Below, piece by piece: positions 1 to 9,810 of a stretch of 64,000 nucleotides of DNA (position 1 is the stretch's first letter; every line of letters starts with the position of its first letter). The stretch covers positions 20,174,494 through 20,238,493 of the forward strand of contig NC_087082.1 in NCBI RefSeq assembly GCF_026151205.1, read 5' to 3'. The notes under the pieces are model-generated. The model ran no database searches and was not told the DNA's origin. It worked only from the letters and a program-made list of their open reading frames with translations. The stretch comes from Bolinopsis microptera (lineage: Eukaryota; Ctenophora; Tentaculata; Lobata; Bolinopsidae). Made by a program: the position numbers and the translations under genes.

Positions 1-443
1 CAATCCTTATTTGATAATGTGTTTATAAACAGTAATTGGTAACAATTAAACATTAAAAAGGAACTTTTCCTTCAAGAGGTCGTGAAGAAGAATCAAATTA
101 AAACAATTAAAATAATCTTTAATATATGCCATAAAAATATGAATGTGGCTGCCAGCTATCTTCATTCCTCAGTGCCAAATTTGAAATGTAGCTAATAATT
201 TTTTTTAAAGTTATAACATTAATTAATCTCGTCGTTTTTTAAAGGAAAACGCACATTAAGATAAATCATCTGAAACTGACCTCAGTTGATAAATGAGTTC
301 ACAACTGAATTATGTGTATAATGTATATTACAAGTACACTGTGTATACACTGTTCAGTTGGTAAATAAGATAACACTTAAATAATTCGGAAAGAATTTCC
401 ACTAATTATAGTTTATAGGTAAGATCTTCCTAATTTACATAAA
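1..443 (-). repeat. 3' flank of BTB unit 1, homologous to 2200-2584 and 6430-6840
   Basis: The segment 3' of each BTB gene is present three times. Shared blocks include the stretches around 60-130, 2230-2300 and 6490-6560 (aagaggtcgtgaagaagaat) and around 270-400, 2420-2530 and 6700-6820 (cctcagttgataaatgagtt). The first two are followed by the stop codon of a gene copy. The third is not, so it is the remnant of a further unit. No gene is seen in 1-443. Confidence 0.75.
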
Positions 444-2100
444 CTAACCGACCGTATTTAAAACAAGTAAGTCATCATTATAATTAATAAGTGTTATTTT
501 CGTGCACCTTTTCAACCAAATCTGGTGACTATTCTCACAACCTGGTTTGTATTCAGTAGCAAAGTTGAAATTGAGAACTGTCACTCTGTTACACACTACC
601 TTTAGGTGTGTAGAAGTTTTGGTTATTATCCAGTGTTTGAGTTTATCAGCTGGCGCATTATTTAGAAACTGTGTATTGGAACTTTTTGGAGTACATCCCT
701 CAATTACATAACTCCACTGATCGGTTCTTTTTCTATAAATCCCAACAAAATGCCCCCAACTCACTCCAGATAGAGTATAATTCACATCAATAAAGTTCTC
801 TCGCTCTGAAGTGTTAGTTATCATCTGTACTGGTTCGTAGTGTGACAGGGTGTAGTGTGTGTTACGAAAACACTGTATCCAACCTAGAAATATATTAAAT
901 ATACAGGTCACTTAACAGATACGTGTCAATACTAGTATTTACTACGTAACTATTAGTTACTACTAGTAGTTATTACGTTTGTTTAAGAATAAAGAATTGT
1001 GAAAGTTTAAATTGTAAAAAAACCTTAATTAACCTATTACATATTATATCATTTACCTGATTCTATTTCCTCAGTTTGATTAGTAACATCTTTACAATCC
1101 TCACCATCACTGTCTTGTACATCTTCAGTATTTTCATCAACTTCTAGCTCTTCTTTAGAGCTACTATTCCTCCCTTCAATAAGATTCTCTACACAAGATT
1201 TCACTTCAGCACATTCACAATCTCCGGTGATAGCAGCAATGAAGTCTGTCAACTCATCCAATTCAGAGGGAAATGTACGGCGGAACTTTTGGACATCCAG
1301 CTGTTTCAGAATGTACAGAGAATTCTCATCTAATCCCTTGCATTTTAAGGCTAAGGAAACATAGGTAATAAGGCAATTGCCTATGATGTTTAAATCATTG
1401 GCAGCAATAGCTAGGGACATGTCAATCCGACGTTTGGGTAGCTCAGAAAAACCAGCCATGTATCTTTGTAAGAAGACAAATTTTCTATTTCCACTGAAAG
1501 TAACATTCTTTACGAAGCAGCTGACGTATCTGCTGTCTTTCAGATTATAATGAGCCCTGCTAGCAATCTCACAAGCAAATAACATTTCTTCGTACGAGTT
1601 GTTCTCAAACTTTAGTACTTCTGCTTTGTAAAACTTCAGGCACCTCTTAGTCAACCAGGGCACATCGAATACATGTGCCATTTTGTTTACTTCCTCAAAG
1701 TTGTCTTTCTCCAGTTTATCAACTTCACCAGAGTACATCGCTTCAACAAAACAGTCAACTGCTGGCTTTGTGAAATCATCCACCTCAATAGATGACTGAA
1801 ATGTGTCAGATATTACTTATTAGAATAACAATAAGTTTAACATCGCCTGGAGTAGACATTTTATTGCAAGCACTTAATTGTACAGTCACTAATTTTACTA
1901 AAATTATCGTCCTGCTCTTAATATTTTACCTGAAACAGGTTGGTGATCAGTTTGTCTATAACAGGACTGTTGTAGGACATGATCATGGAATTAGTTCTAA
2001 TCTCTTGTCCATCTCTCAGCTTAAGAAGCAGATTTCCGTGTACAGGAGAGTTGATGTGTTCTACACCAAAGTTGGCAGGTACTTTAATTTTTGAAGCCAT
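444..2100 (-). CDS. BTB-domain protein with FAMeT-like C-terminal domain, copy 1
   Basis: I join three exons: 1930-2100, 1057-1795 and 444-883. Donors (CAG/GTAAAA, CAG/GTAAAT), acceptors (TTTCAG, TTCTAG) and phases (0, then 1) agree and give 449 residues. The ATG at 2100 is used because the upstream in-frame codon is TTG. Residues 1-57 and the start of exon 2 form a BTB/POZ fold (LLLKLRDGQEIRTNS, then SPVID, then the MYSGEV and NKMAHVFDVPWL region). The middle is a BACK-like helical part ending in an acidic Asp/Glu tail. The last exon resembles the farnesoic-acid O-methyltransferase-like (DUF3421-type) domain seen in many invertebrate proteins (HWIITKTSTHLKVVCN). BTB proteins usually dimerise and often act as adaptors for Cul3 ligases; that role is inferred only. 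A paralogue lies directly upstream on the same strand. Confidence 0.8.
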
Positions 2101-2584
2101 AACCAACTGCTAAAACGTAAATTGCAAATTTAAAGCTCGTAGAATTAAAGTCTATAATTGATAACTGTAGCGTGTAGAACATTTCTAATTTAATAATATG
2201 TATAAAAACAATTGGTGACAATCAAACAGTAAAAAGGTGTTATTCATTCAAAAAGTCGTGAGGAAGAATCAAATCAAAACAATAGAAATAATCTTTAGCA
2301 TGCCATAACAATACTCAATATCAAAGTGGCTGCCAGCTTTTTACAGTTCAAAATTTGAGATATTTCTTAAAAAAGGAATGATATTAATTTATCTTGTTGT
2401 TTAAAACAATTACATTGAGATAAATGATCTGAAACTGACCTCAGTTGATAAATGAGTTCACAACTGAATTATGTGTATATTACAAGTACACTGTTCAGTT
2501 GGTAAATAAGATAACACTTAAATAATTCGGAAAGAATTTCCACTAATTATAGTTTAGAGGTCAGATCTGCCTAATTTACATAAA

Positions 2585-5500
2585 CTAACCGACAGTATTT
2601 AAAACAAGTGAGTCATCATTATTTAAATTAGCAAGTGTTATACTCGTGCACCTTTTCAACCAAACCTGGTGACTATTCTCACAACCTGGTTTGTATTCAG
2701 TAGCAAAGTTGAAATTGAGAACTGTCACTCTGTTACACACTACCTTTAGGTGTGTAGAAGTTTTGGTTATTATCCAGTGTTTGAGTTTAGCAGCTGGTAC
2801 ATTGTTTAGAAACTGTGTATTGTAATTGCTTGGATTACATCCCTCAATAATATAACTCCACTGATCGGTTTTAACATATCTATAAATTCCAATAAAATTC
2901 ACACTACTCCCACCTTCTCCAGATAGAGTATAACACACAGCCATATGATTCACTGACTCTGTAGTGTTAGTTATCATCTGTACTGGTTCGTAGGGTGACA
3001 GGGTGTAGTAAATGTTACTAACACACTGTATCCAACCTAGAAATATATTAAATATTATTGTATAATATGGAACAATTGATTGATACGACGTGTAAATAGC
3101 CGATAACGTGTCACTAACTTCGCATAAGAATAAAGAATTGTGAAAGTTTAAATTGTAATAATACCTTAATTAACCTATTACATATTATATCATTTACCTG
3201 ATTCTATTTCCTCAGTTTGATTAGCAACATCTCTACAATCCTCACCATCGCTGTCTTGTACATCTTCAGTATTTTCATCAACTTCTAGCTCTTCTTTAGA
3301 GCAACTTGATTCTCCAGTACTCCTCCCTTCAATGAAATTCTCTACACAAGATTTCACTTCAGCACATTCACATTCTCCGGTGATAGCAACAATAAAGTCC
3401 GTCAACTCATTTAATTCAGAGGGAAATGTATGGCGGAACTTTTGGATATCCAGCTTTTTCAGAATGTACAGAGAATTCTTATCTAATCCTTTGGATTTTA
3501 GGGCTAAGGAAACATAGGTAATAAGGCAATTGCCTTTGATGTTTAAATCATTTGCAACAATAGCTAGGGACATGTCAATCCGATGTTTGGGTAGCTCAGC
3601 AAAACCAGCCATGTATCTTTGTAAGAAGACACATTTTCTATTTCCAACAAAAGTAACATTCTTTACAAAGCAGCTGACATATCTGCTGTCTTTCAGATTA
3701 TAATGAGCCCTGCTAGCAATCTCACAAGCAAACAACATCTCTTCGTACGAGTTCTTCTCAAACTTTAGTACTTCTGCCTTGTAAAACTTCAGGCACCTTT
3801 TAGTCAACCAGGACACATCGAATACATGTGCCATTTTGTTTACTTCTTCAAAGATGTCTTTTTTCAGTTTATCAACTTCACCAGAGTACATCGCTTCAAC
3901 AAAACAGTCAACTGCAGGCTTTGTAAAATCATCCACCTCAATAAACGACTGAAATGTGCCCGATATTAATTATTAGAATAGTAGTAGTAAATCTTTCAAA
4001 GTACGAAATATCTCTTTAAAAGAGCATCCTAGGCACCTTATAGATATCAAAACGCATAAAAAAGAAAACAAAAACATCAACCATCTTCTAACTTCTTCCA
4101 CTCCTCCCTATCTAAAGCTAAAAATCTAAGGTCTTCGAAATCAGTCAAATTCTTAAGTCTAATATCAAGATTTCTACTAGTCAAGTCTTTTCTAATAACA
4201 TCTAATAAGTTTAAACATGGTCTACCCCGTCTCCCTTCCATAAAAATATCAGAATTTATAGCAAATAACATAGAGGTGTATGCTGGTGAGTCTTCCTGTC
4301 CTCTTAAGATATGTCGTAACATTCTCCATCGAAACTTAGAGACTCTCACAGACAAGGGAGTGACATAACAACGAGCATAGAGTGCCTCATTAGAAATAAC
4401 CCCAGTAGGCCATCTGATGTTGAGGATTCTTCGGAGGTGTTTGCGATGAGCAATATCAAGTTCATTCAACGAAGCTAGTGGTGCAGCCCAGGAGTTGCAG
4501 TTGTAGAGTAGAATAGAGACTACTTGTGCCTCGTAGATTTTGATCTTCCTTTGGACTGAAATCTTGCTCTTCATCCAAACTTTCTGAAATTTACTAAAGG
4601 CAACATTACCAAGGAATATTCGATTCTTGATATCCTTAACAGTGCACATCAACGATCCTAAAGTTTTGTTAGAGCGCCACTCTTCATCACCTCTATACAC
4701 TTTTCCAACAATCACTTTGCGTTTAACAGTGGGTTTAGGATCTGCTAAATAAAAATGGACAAATTCAGTCTTGGAAGAATTGATATGAAGGTCCCACTGC
4801 TGGAATATATCTTTAGCGATAGGAAGCATTTCTTTGAGTGGAGCAAGTTCAGTGTTATTAAAGTCAATATCATCAGAGTATCCTGTTTCGAGTGGCATGA
4901 ATTCTTCTGAGATAGGAGGATTAGGGATTGGATGATTCACTGGGTAAGGTGTTGATGATACTTGGGAGAGTACAGATCTGAGGTGAATAAGTGCAGCGGC
5001 TTCAACAACAGTAAATAGATTACCTGATAGTGCATCTCCTTGAAATGCTCCAGTTGTGCTTTGGAACTCAATTGATACAGTATTATTGACTTTTACTTTC
5101 AACACTGTGTTTGATAGTAGGAGCCGTACCATCCTAATTTCATCACTAGTACAGCCAGCATCTTCAAGAACATTGAGTACTGTTTCTCTGCTGATGGTGT
5201 CAAAGGCACTTGACATGTCTATACTCATTCTGTGGTAGCTCCAATGCTTTCTAAGTACCACTGAGGTTAGCATACGTTGAGACCAAATTATATCGCCACA
5301 ACTTCTACCTCTCTTGTAAGCACTTTGTGTAGGACCGGTGTACTGATCTAGCTTGCCTTGGATACGTTTTAGGGTAATCATTGACAGTAATTTTCTGGAG
5401 CAGTTTGAGAGGGTGAGAGGTCTGATGTTTGCTGCTGGACCAAGTGGTTTCTTAGGCTTTTGGAGTGGAGTAATGTTGCCTTTTCCAATAGATGTTATGG

Positions 5501-6362
5501 TGGTGTTTGTTTCAAATGCGGTATTTATACAGTCTGCATATTTCTGAAATACACTTCTGTTTGCATACTTAATCAATTCACATGGGATATCATCAGGCCC
5601 AGTGGCTCTACCATTCTTCAAAGCTTTAGCAGCTATCTCAACTTCAATAGCAGTAATAGGGTCAGCGAGAGGACTAGGTTGATCAAAGAAAGTGTCAATA
5701 GGCTCAACTGTATGTTTTGCAGTGAACTTCTCTTCAAAGTGGTTCTTTAGTATAGCAGCTTTTCCAGTGTCTGTACCTATGAAGTTAGAGTTTTCATCAT
5801 GCACACTTATGGTTGGAGCACGTTTGATACCTGCTAGTTGGCGAGTGGCTGCAAAGTATGCTCTAGAACTATCAGTTTCGTTTATCTCTTCAGCAAGAGT
5901 GTCTGCATGCTCTTCTTGAAGGAGCTTGATTCTCTTACGAGTGTCATTTTGAATACGATTGATTTTGGTACGTATAACTGATCTATCTTCAGAGGTGTTG
6001 TTCTGATTGAGTAGAGCTTGTAGAACTTTCTTTACATCAGACATCTCTCGAATTTCAAGGTCATTACTAAAGTTTTTATATTAGAATAAAAATAAGTTTA
6101 ACATCGCCTATAGTAGACATTTTATTGCAAGCACTTTATTGTACAGTCACTAATTTTACTAAAAGTATAGTCCTGCTCTTAATATTTTTACCTGAAACAG
6201 GTTGGTGGTCAGTTTGTCTATAACAGGACTGTTGTAGGACATGATCATGGAATTAGTTCTGATCTCTTGTCCATCTCTCAGCTTAAGAAGCAGATTTCCG
6301 TGTACAGGAGAGTTGATGTGTTCAACACCAAAGTTGGCTGGTACTTTAATTTTTGAAGCCAT
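2585..6362 (-). CDS. BTB-domain protein with FAMeT-like C-terminal domain, copy 2 (intron invaded by retrotransposon)
   Basis: Exons 6192-6362, 3198-3948 and 2585-3036 give 457 residues, with the same splice sites and phases as copy 1. The first exon differs from copy 1 by about one residue. The second adds a short insertion (GESSC) in the acidic tail. The reading frame is intact. The first intron is about 130 bp in copy 1 but 2.2 kb here, because a non-LTR retrotransposon inserted on the same strand and left a 10-bp duplication. Splicing could survive, since the donor and acceptor are untouched. The retroelement could also supply new splice or polyadenylation signals, so expression may differ from copy 1. 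Function as for copy 1, inferred from domains only. Confidence 0.78.
3981..6078 (-). mobile_element. 5'-truncated non-LTR retrotransposon with 10-bp TSD
   Basis: The element is flanked by a perfect direct duplication TATTAGAATA (3971-3980 and 6079-6088). The paralogous intron of BTB copy 1 shows the uninterrupted site near 1819-1830. The 3' end, read on the minus strand, finishes in short ACT/TAC repeats. Only the reverse transcriptase half of a LINE ORF2 is present, and no endonuclease domain precedes it, so the copy is 5'-truncated. The clean duplication and long open frame indicate a recent insertion. Confidence 0.9.
4077..6044 (-). CDS. Non-LTR retrotransposon reverse transcriptase (ORF2 fragment)
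   Basis: A 655-residue open frame starts at an ATG at 6044. It contains the RT core: a priming-region motif (ATGPDDIPCELI, about residue 149), motif A (SIDMSSAFDTI), the FQGDALSGNLF motif B, and catalytic motif C as YSDDIDF instead of the usual YADD. The C-terminal part carries the AHRKHLRRIL and RWRMLRHILR segments common in LINE ORF2 proteins of marine invertebrates. No APE-type endonuclease lies upstream. The frame has no stop, so the insertion is young, but it lacks an independent nicking domain. It sits in the first intron of BTB copy 2 on the same strand. Confidence 0.9.
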   Translation of the reverse strand: MSDVKKVLQALLNQNNTSEDRSVIRTKINRIQNDTRKRIKLLQEEHADTLAEEINETDSSRAYFAATRQLAGIKRAPTISVHDENSNFIGTDTGKAAILKNHFEEKFTAKHTVEPIDTFFDQPSPLADPITAIEVEIAAKALKNGRATGPDDIPCELIKYANRSVFQKYADCINTAFETNTTITSIGKGNITPLQKPKKPLGPAANIRPLTLSNCSRKLLSMITLKRIQGKLDQYTGPTQSAYKRGRSCGDIIWSQRMLTSVVLRKHWSYHRMSIDMSSAFDTISRETVLNVLEDAGCTSDEIRMVRLLLSNTVLKVKVNNTVSIEFQSTTGAFQGDALSGNLFTVVEAAALIHLRSVLSQVSSTPYPVNHPIPNPPISEEFMPLETGYSDDIDFNNTELAPLKEMLPIAKDIFQQWDLHINSSKTEFVHFYLADPKPTVKRKVIVGKVYRGDEEWRSNKTLGSLMCTVKDIKNRIFLGNVAFSKFQKVWMKSKISVQRKIKIYEAQVVSILLYNCNSWAAPLASLNELDIAHRKHLRRILNIRWPTGVISNEALYARCYVTPLSVRVSKFRWRMLRHILRGQEDSPAYTSMLFAINSDIFMEGRRGRPCLNLLDVIRKDLTSRNLDIRLKNLTDFEDLRFLALDREEWKKLEDG

Positions 6363-6429
6363 AACCAACTGCTAAAACGGAAATTGCAAATATAAAGGTC
6401 GTAGAATTAAAGTCTATAATAATTGATAA

Positions 6430-6842
6430 TAACCGTTGCGTGTAGATTCAGTAGAATATTCCGAATTTAATTATTTGTAAAAACGATTGGCAACAATTAC
6501 ACAGTAAAAAGGTAATTTTCCTTCAAGAGGTCGTGAAGAAGAATCAAATTAAAACAATTAAAGTAATCTTTAACATGCCATAAAAATATGAATGTGGCTG
6601 CCAGCTATCTTCAGTGTCAAATTTGGAATATAGCTAATCAAATTAAAAAAAAGTTAACATAACATTAATTAATCTCGTCGTTAAAATAAGAAAACGCACA
6701 TTAAGATAAATCATCTGAAACTGACCTCAGTTGATAAATGAGTTCGCAACTGAATTATGTGTATATTACAAGTACACTGTGTATACACTGTTCAGTTGGT
6801 AAATAAGATAACACTTAAATAATTCGGAAATAATTTCTACTT
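6430..6842 (-). pseudogene. Truncated third BTB unit (3' flank only)
   Basis: This stretch matches the 3' flanks of the two BTB genes up to the block aataattcgga (about 6820). It then diverges at about 6840, just before the terminal exon should begin. A dispersed repeat starts a few bases later. The array therefore once held at least one more unit, whose coding part is missing. Nothing in the remnant is coding. Confidence 0.65.
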
Positions 6843-6849
6843 ATAATAT

Positions 6850-7155
6850 GCATAATATATATCTCTATTATAATTCAAAGAATTATTTCTGCTGTACGAC
6901 CGCCCACGTGCAAATTAGGCGAGAAATAGGAAGTTACATAGTAACCATGGTAACGGTGTTCAAAAGCTCACGTGCACGTGCAAAGATTTGCGACCGGCAT
7001 TTTGATCGGGTTTGTCGAATTACGTTGTGTTTAGTGCGAGCTACATTTTAATCGGCTGTATCTTCGGTTGGGATGAATATGTTTTGAATCTTTTGATGCG
7101 ATAAAAACTGTCTACCAAAGAATACTATTAGTTTCCTCCCTGTGACCACGGGCTT
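6850..7155 (-). repeat. Dispersed repeat family R1, copy 1
   Basis: About 300 bp that matches, in reverse orientation, the segments at 54370-54780 and part of 53380-54300. Shared landmarks are the cacgtgcaaat / atttgcacgtg blocks next to gtacgacc / ggtcgtac, a central GTAACCATGGTAAC-type palindrome, and a terminal block tgaccacgggctttctag. No open frame of note. Coding potential is not evident, so it may be a non-autonomous element. Confidence 0.65.
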
Positions 7156-7433
7156 TCTAGTTATATATATAATAGTGTTAATTATGAATACCTCTCACCT
7201 GGACATAATATGATTAATAACAAGACACACGGTAACAAATAAATAACTGTCAGAAAAATACTATAATTTTAGTTTAAATAGTCTTAACATGTTAACATGG
7301 ATGATTCAGGCGACTTATTTACTGCCAGTCTAAATCTCATGCTCTTAGATCGTGTTTTAGGTGCTAATGAGTTGGATCATTTTCTTTTTTAAATCAACTC
7401 TTTTTCACTACACTGTCAGTACACTATGTGCTG

Positions 7434-9120
7434 TTAATTAAAATCATCTATCACTAATCGTAGAACAGAATCTGTTTCTGCTCTGTTGTACACACATTTT
7501 CCTGTTTTCCTTTCTTTCTTCTGTTTTCTGTACTGGAAGATCAGCATTGAACTGAGAACTAAGATAACAAGTAACAGCAGCACTAAAACCACATAAATAG
7601 CAGATAATTTTATTTGCCCTTGAGTATCAATACTCTCACATGATCCTGTCCCGTATAAATCCCAACTCCAAATCTTTCCTTTTGGACAATTACAGAAGGA
7701 GTAGTTTGTGAAGGAGTAGTTTGTGAAGGAGTAGTTTGTGAAGGAGTAGTTTGTGAAGGAGTAGTTTGTGAAGGAGTAGTTTGTGAAGGAGTAGTTTGTG
7801 AAGGAGTAGTTTGTGAAGGAGTAGTTTGTGAAGGAGTAGTTTGTGAAGGAGTAGTTTGTGAAAGAGTAGTTTGTGAAGGAGTAGTTTGTGTCAGCAACTG
7901 ATTCTAGAGGACAAACTTGACACTGAAGTGCACCCTCCTGACTCACAGATCCCTGCTTACAGGTGAGACATGTAGTTTTGTTCCAGAACATTCCAGCCGG
8001 ACAGATACAGTACTCCGCTCCCACTCTTGAAGAAGCGTATCTTGGACACAGCTCACAAGATATCACGTGTGTGTTAGTGTAAGATCCAGGTGAACACATC
8101 CTACAGTAACCACCTTCTGAGTGACAGCTCCTTATATGGGCATCACGTGGTCTTACCTCCCACTCCCACCCTTTACCTGGAGGACAGCTACAAGATGTGC
8201 TGTTATTGAGTGCAGTAGATCCTGGGGGACACTCCACACATTTTAGAGCACCTCGTTGACTCACAGACCCACTGGAACAAGGGTTACACCTTCCTTCCTT
8301 CCAGAACATTCCAGCTGGACAGGAACAATGGTCAGAGCCTGGATCAGAAGTAGAGGAGTCCGGGCAACTACTGCAAGATGTTTGGAGGTCAACTGTGTCT
8401 TTAAAGGTGTTTGAAGGACACTGAAAACACAAGCAATGGTCGCGGTAGTACCTTCCTTTAGGACAGGAAGATTGGTGATGACAGTTGCAGCTTAGAAACA
8501 CGTCTTTACCATGATCAGCACAATATTTACTGGACTTTATTTCGTAGCTGCATGACGACCAACTAAACTCGTTTGGGCATGAAATCCTCTCCAGACTGCT
8601 ACGAAAGCTTTTTTGCAGGAACCACTCCATTGTTTCATTTGCAACCCATTTATCTGCTGATGAGAATCCCATGTCTTTGCAGATGGCATTGGCAGCATTT
8701 TGGTCAACAGTCCTATTACTATCACATACTGTCCCGTTATTATAAAGGAGCAGACCTATTTCTCTGTGTGCTACTGTTTCGCCCAATCTGTCAACCAGTT
8801 CAAATGACGTACCTACTGAAAGAGTTTTAAATAATAGCATTGTAAGACCTGTTAAACTGTAGTCCACATACGATTTGCTTCGTGTTATTAGTATTATATT
8901 TTGTATCTCGAACTATTCTAAATTAAAAGAAAGAAATTGAAATTTGAAGACAGTGTCAATAGTACAGTAATAGTATAGTAGAAGTACAGTAGAAGTATAG
9001 TATAGAGTATACAGTATAGTATACAGTATAGTATAGAAGGGGTATTAAGAAGTAACTTCAGCGCGTCTTACCTGCACATTTCACCATCACTATAGCTAGA
9101 ACAGAATGGAAAATAAACAT
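7434..9120 (-). CDS. SRCR plus GCC2/GCC3 (ephrin-receptor-like) single-pass membrane protein
   Basis: Two exons, 9072-9120 and 7434-8815, join in phase 1 to give 476 residues. The first exon is almost wholly a signal peptide (MFIFHSVLAIVMVKCA). Residues about 20-118 form an SRCR-like domain (NNGTVCDSNR, ANAICKDMGFSSADKW). Residues about 125-310 hold repeated Cys-rich GCC2/GCC3 modules (CPAGMFWKEGRC, CSSGSVSQRGALKC). Thirteen tandem TNYSF pentapeptides follow, then one more Cys module, a transmembrane helix (about 425-447) and a tail of about 30 residues. SRCR domains bind ligands or pathogens in animal receptors; the ligand here is unknown. The intron contains an agtatagtatacagt microsatellite. 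A cell-surface recognition role is inference. Confidence 0.82.
7694..7890 (-). repeat. 15-bp coding minisatellite, 13 copies, encoding N-glycosylation sequons
   Basis: Thirteen copies of a 15-bp unit (gaaggagtagtttgt on the plus strand) lie in frame in the SRCR/GCC receptor. Each encodes TNYSF, so every repeat contains an Asn-Tyr-Ser sequon. One copy has a single-base change. Because 15 is a multiple of three, copy-number change leaves the frame open. The array would form a heavily glycosylated stalk between the Cys-rich modules and the membrane. Confidence 0.9.
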
Positions 9121-9270
9121 TTGAACGGTAGTCAAGCAAAACCACTGTCAGAATATCACTTCAGGTTAGTTTAACTATTATACGTAAAACGTGACTATTT
9201 GTCAATTTGTGAGATCATGTGATTCTCTGCGAAAATAACGACTGCTTCTTTTTGTGAACTTTGATCAATT

Positions 9271-9340
9271 AGTCAACATTAGTCAACATTAGTCAACATT
9301 AGTCAACATTAGTCAACATTAGTCAACATTAGTCAACATA
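9271..9340. repeat. 10-bp tandem repeat, 7 copies
   Basis: Seven perfect or near-perfect copies of agtcaacatt, directly before the 416-bp TIR element. No gene function is visible. Confidence 0.9.
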
Positions 9341-9362
9341 CTTACTTTGAGAAGGGATAGCT

Positions 9363-9778
9363 GATTGGCCGACATCTGTCCGACAGCGACATCTGTCCGA
9401 CTCAGAAAATAGGTTATTTGGACAATAGTTTATGTCGGATCCTACCGTACGATTTTCTTGAAACATTCCATAAAGTATGGTGGTTATAGCACGAATAATC
9501 TGTGTAAGTTTGAGCGAGTTTCTATGTGCCAAATTTAAGATATTACCTTAAACACAAAAATATATCCAATTCGATGGTTTTCAGTGGTTCCAAAGCATAT
9601 ATCTTGAGATCCAACGATACGATTTTCTTGAAACTTTCTAGATAGTAAGATAGCTTTAAGACAAATAATTTGTGCAAGTTTGGATAAATTTCTATGTGCC
9701 AAATTTGAGATATTACTTTAAACACACGAAAATAGTGCTGTCGGACAGATGTCGCTGTCGGACAGATGTCGTGTTACC
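9363..9778. mobile_element. Short TIR element (MULE-like MITE) with 9-bp TSD
   Basis: Flanked by a direct duplication GGGATAGCT (9354-9362 and 9779-9787). The ends are inverted copies built from a doubled motif, CGACATCTGTCCGACAG on the left and CTGTCGGACAGATGTCG on the right. Inside are two diverged direct copies of about 170 bp (landmark tacgattttcttgaaac near 9450 and 9620). There is no transposase. A 9-bp duplication is typical of Mutator-like elements. The family call rests only on duplication length. Confidence 0.8.
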
Positions 9779-9810
9779 GGGATAGCTTGGAGTAATAATA
9801 ATATGTTACA

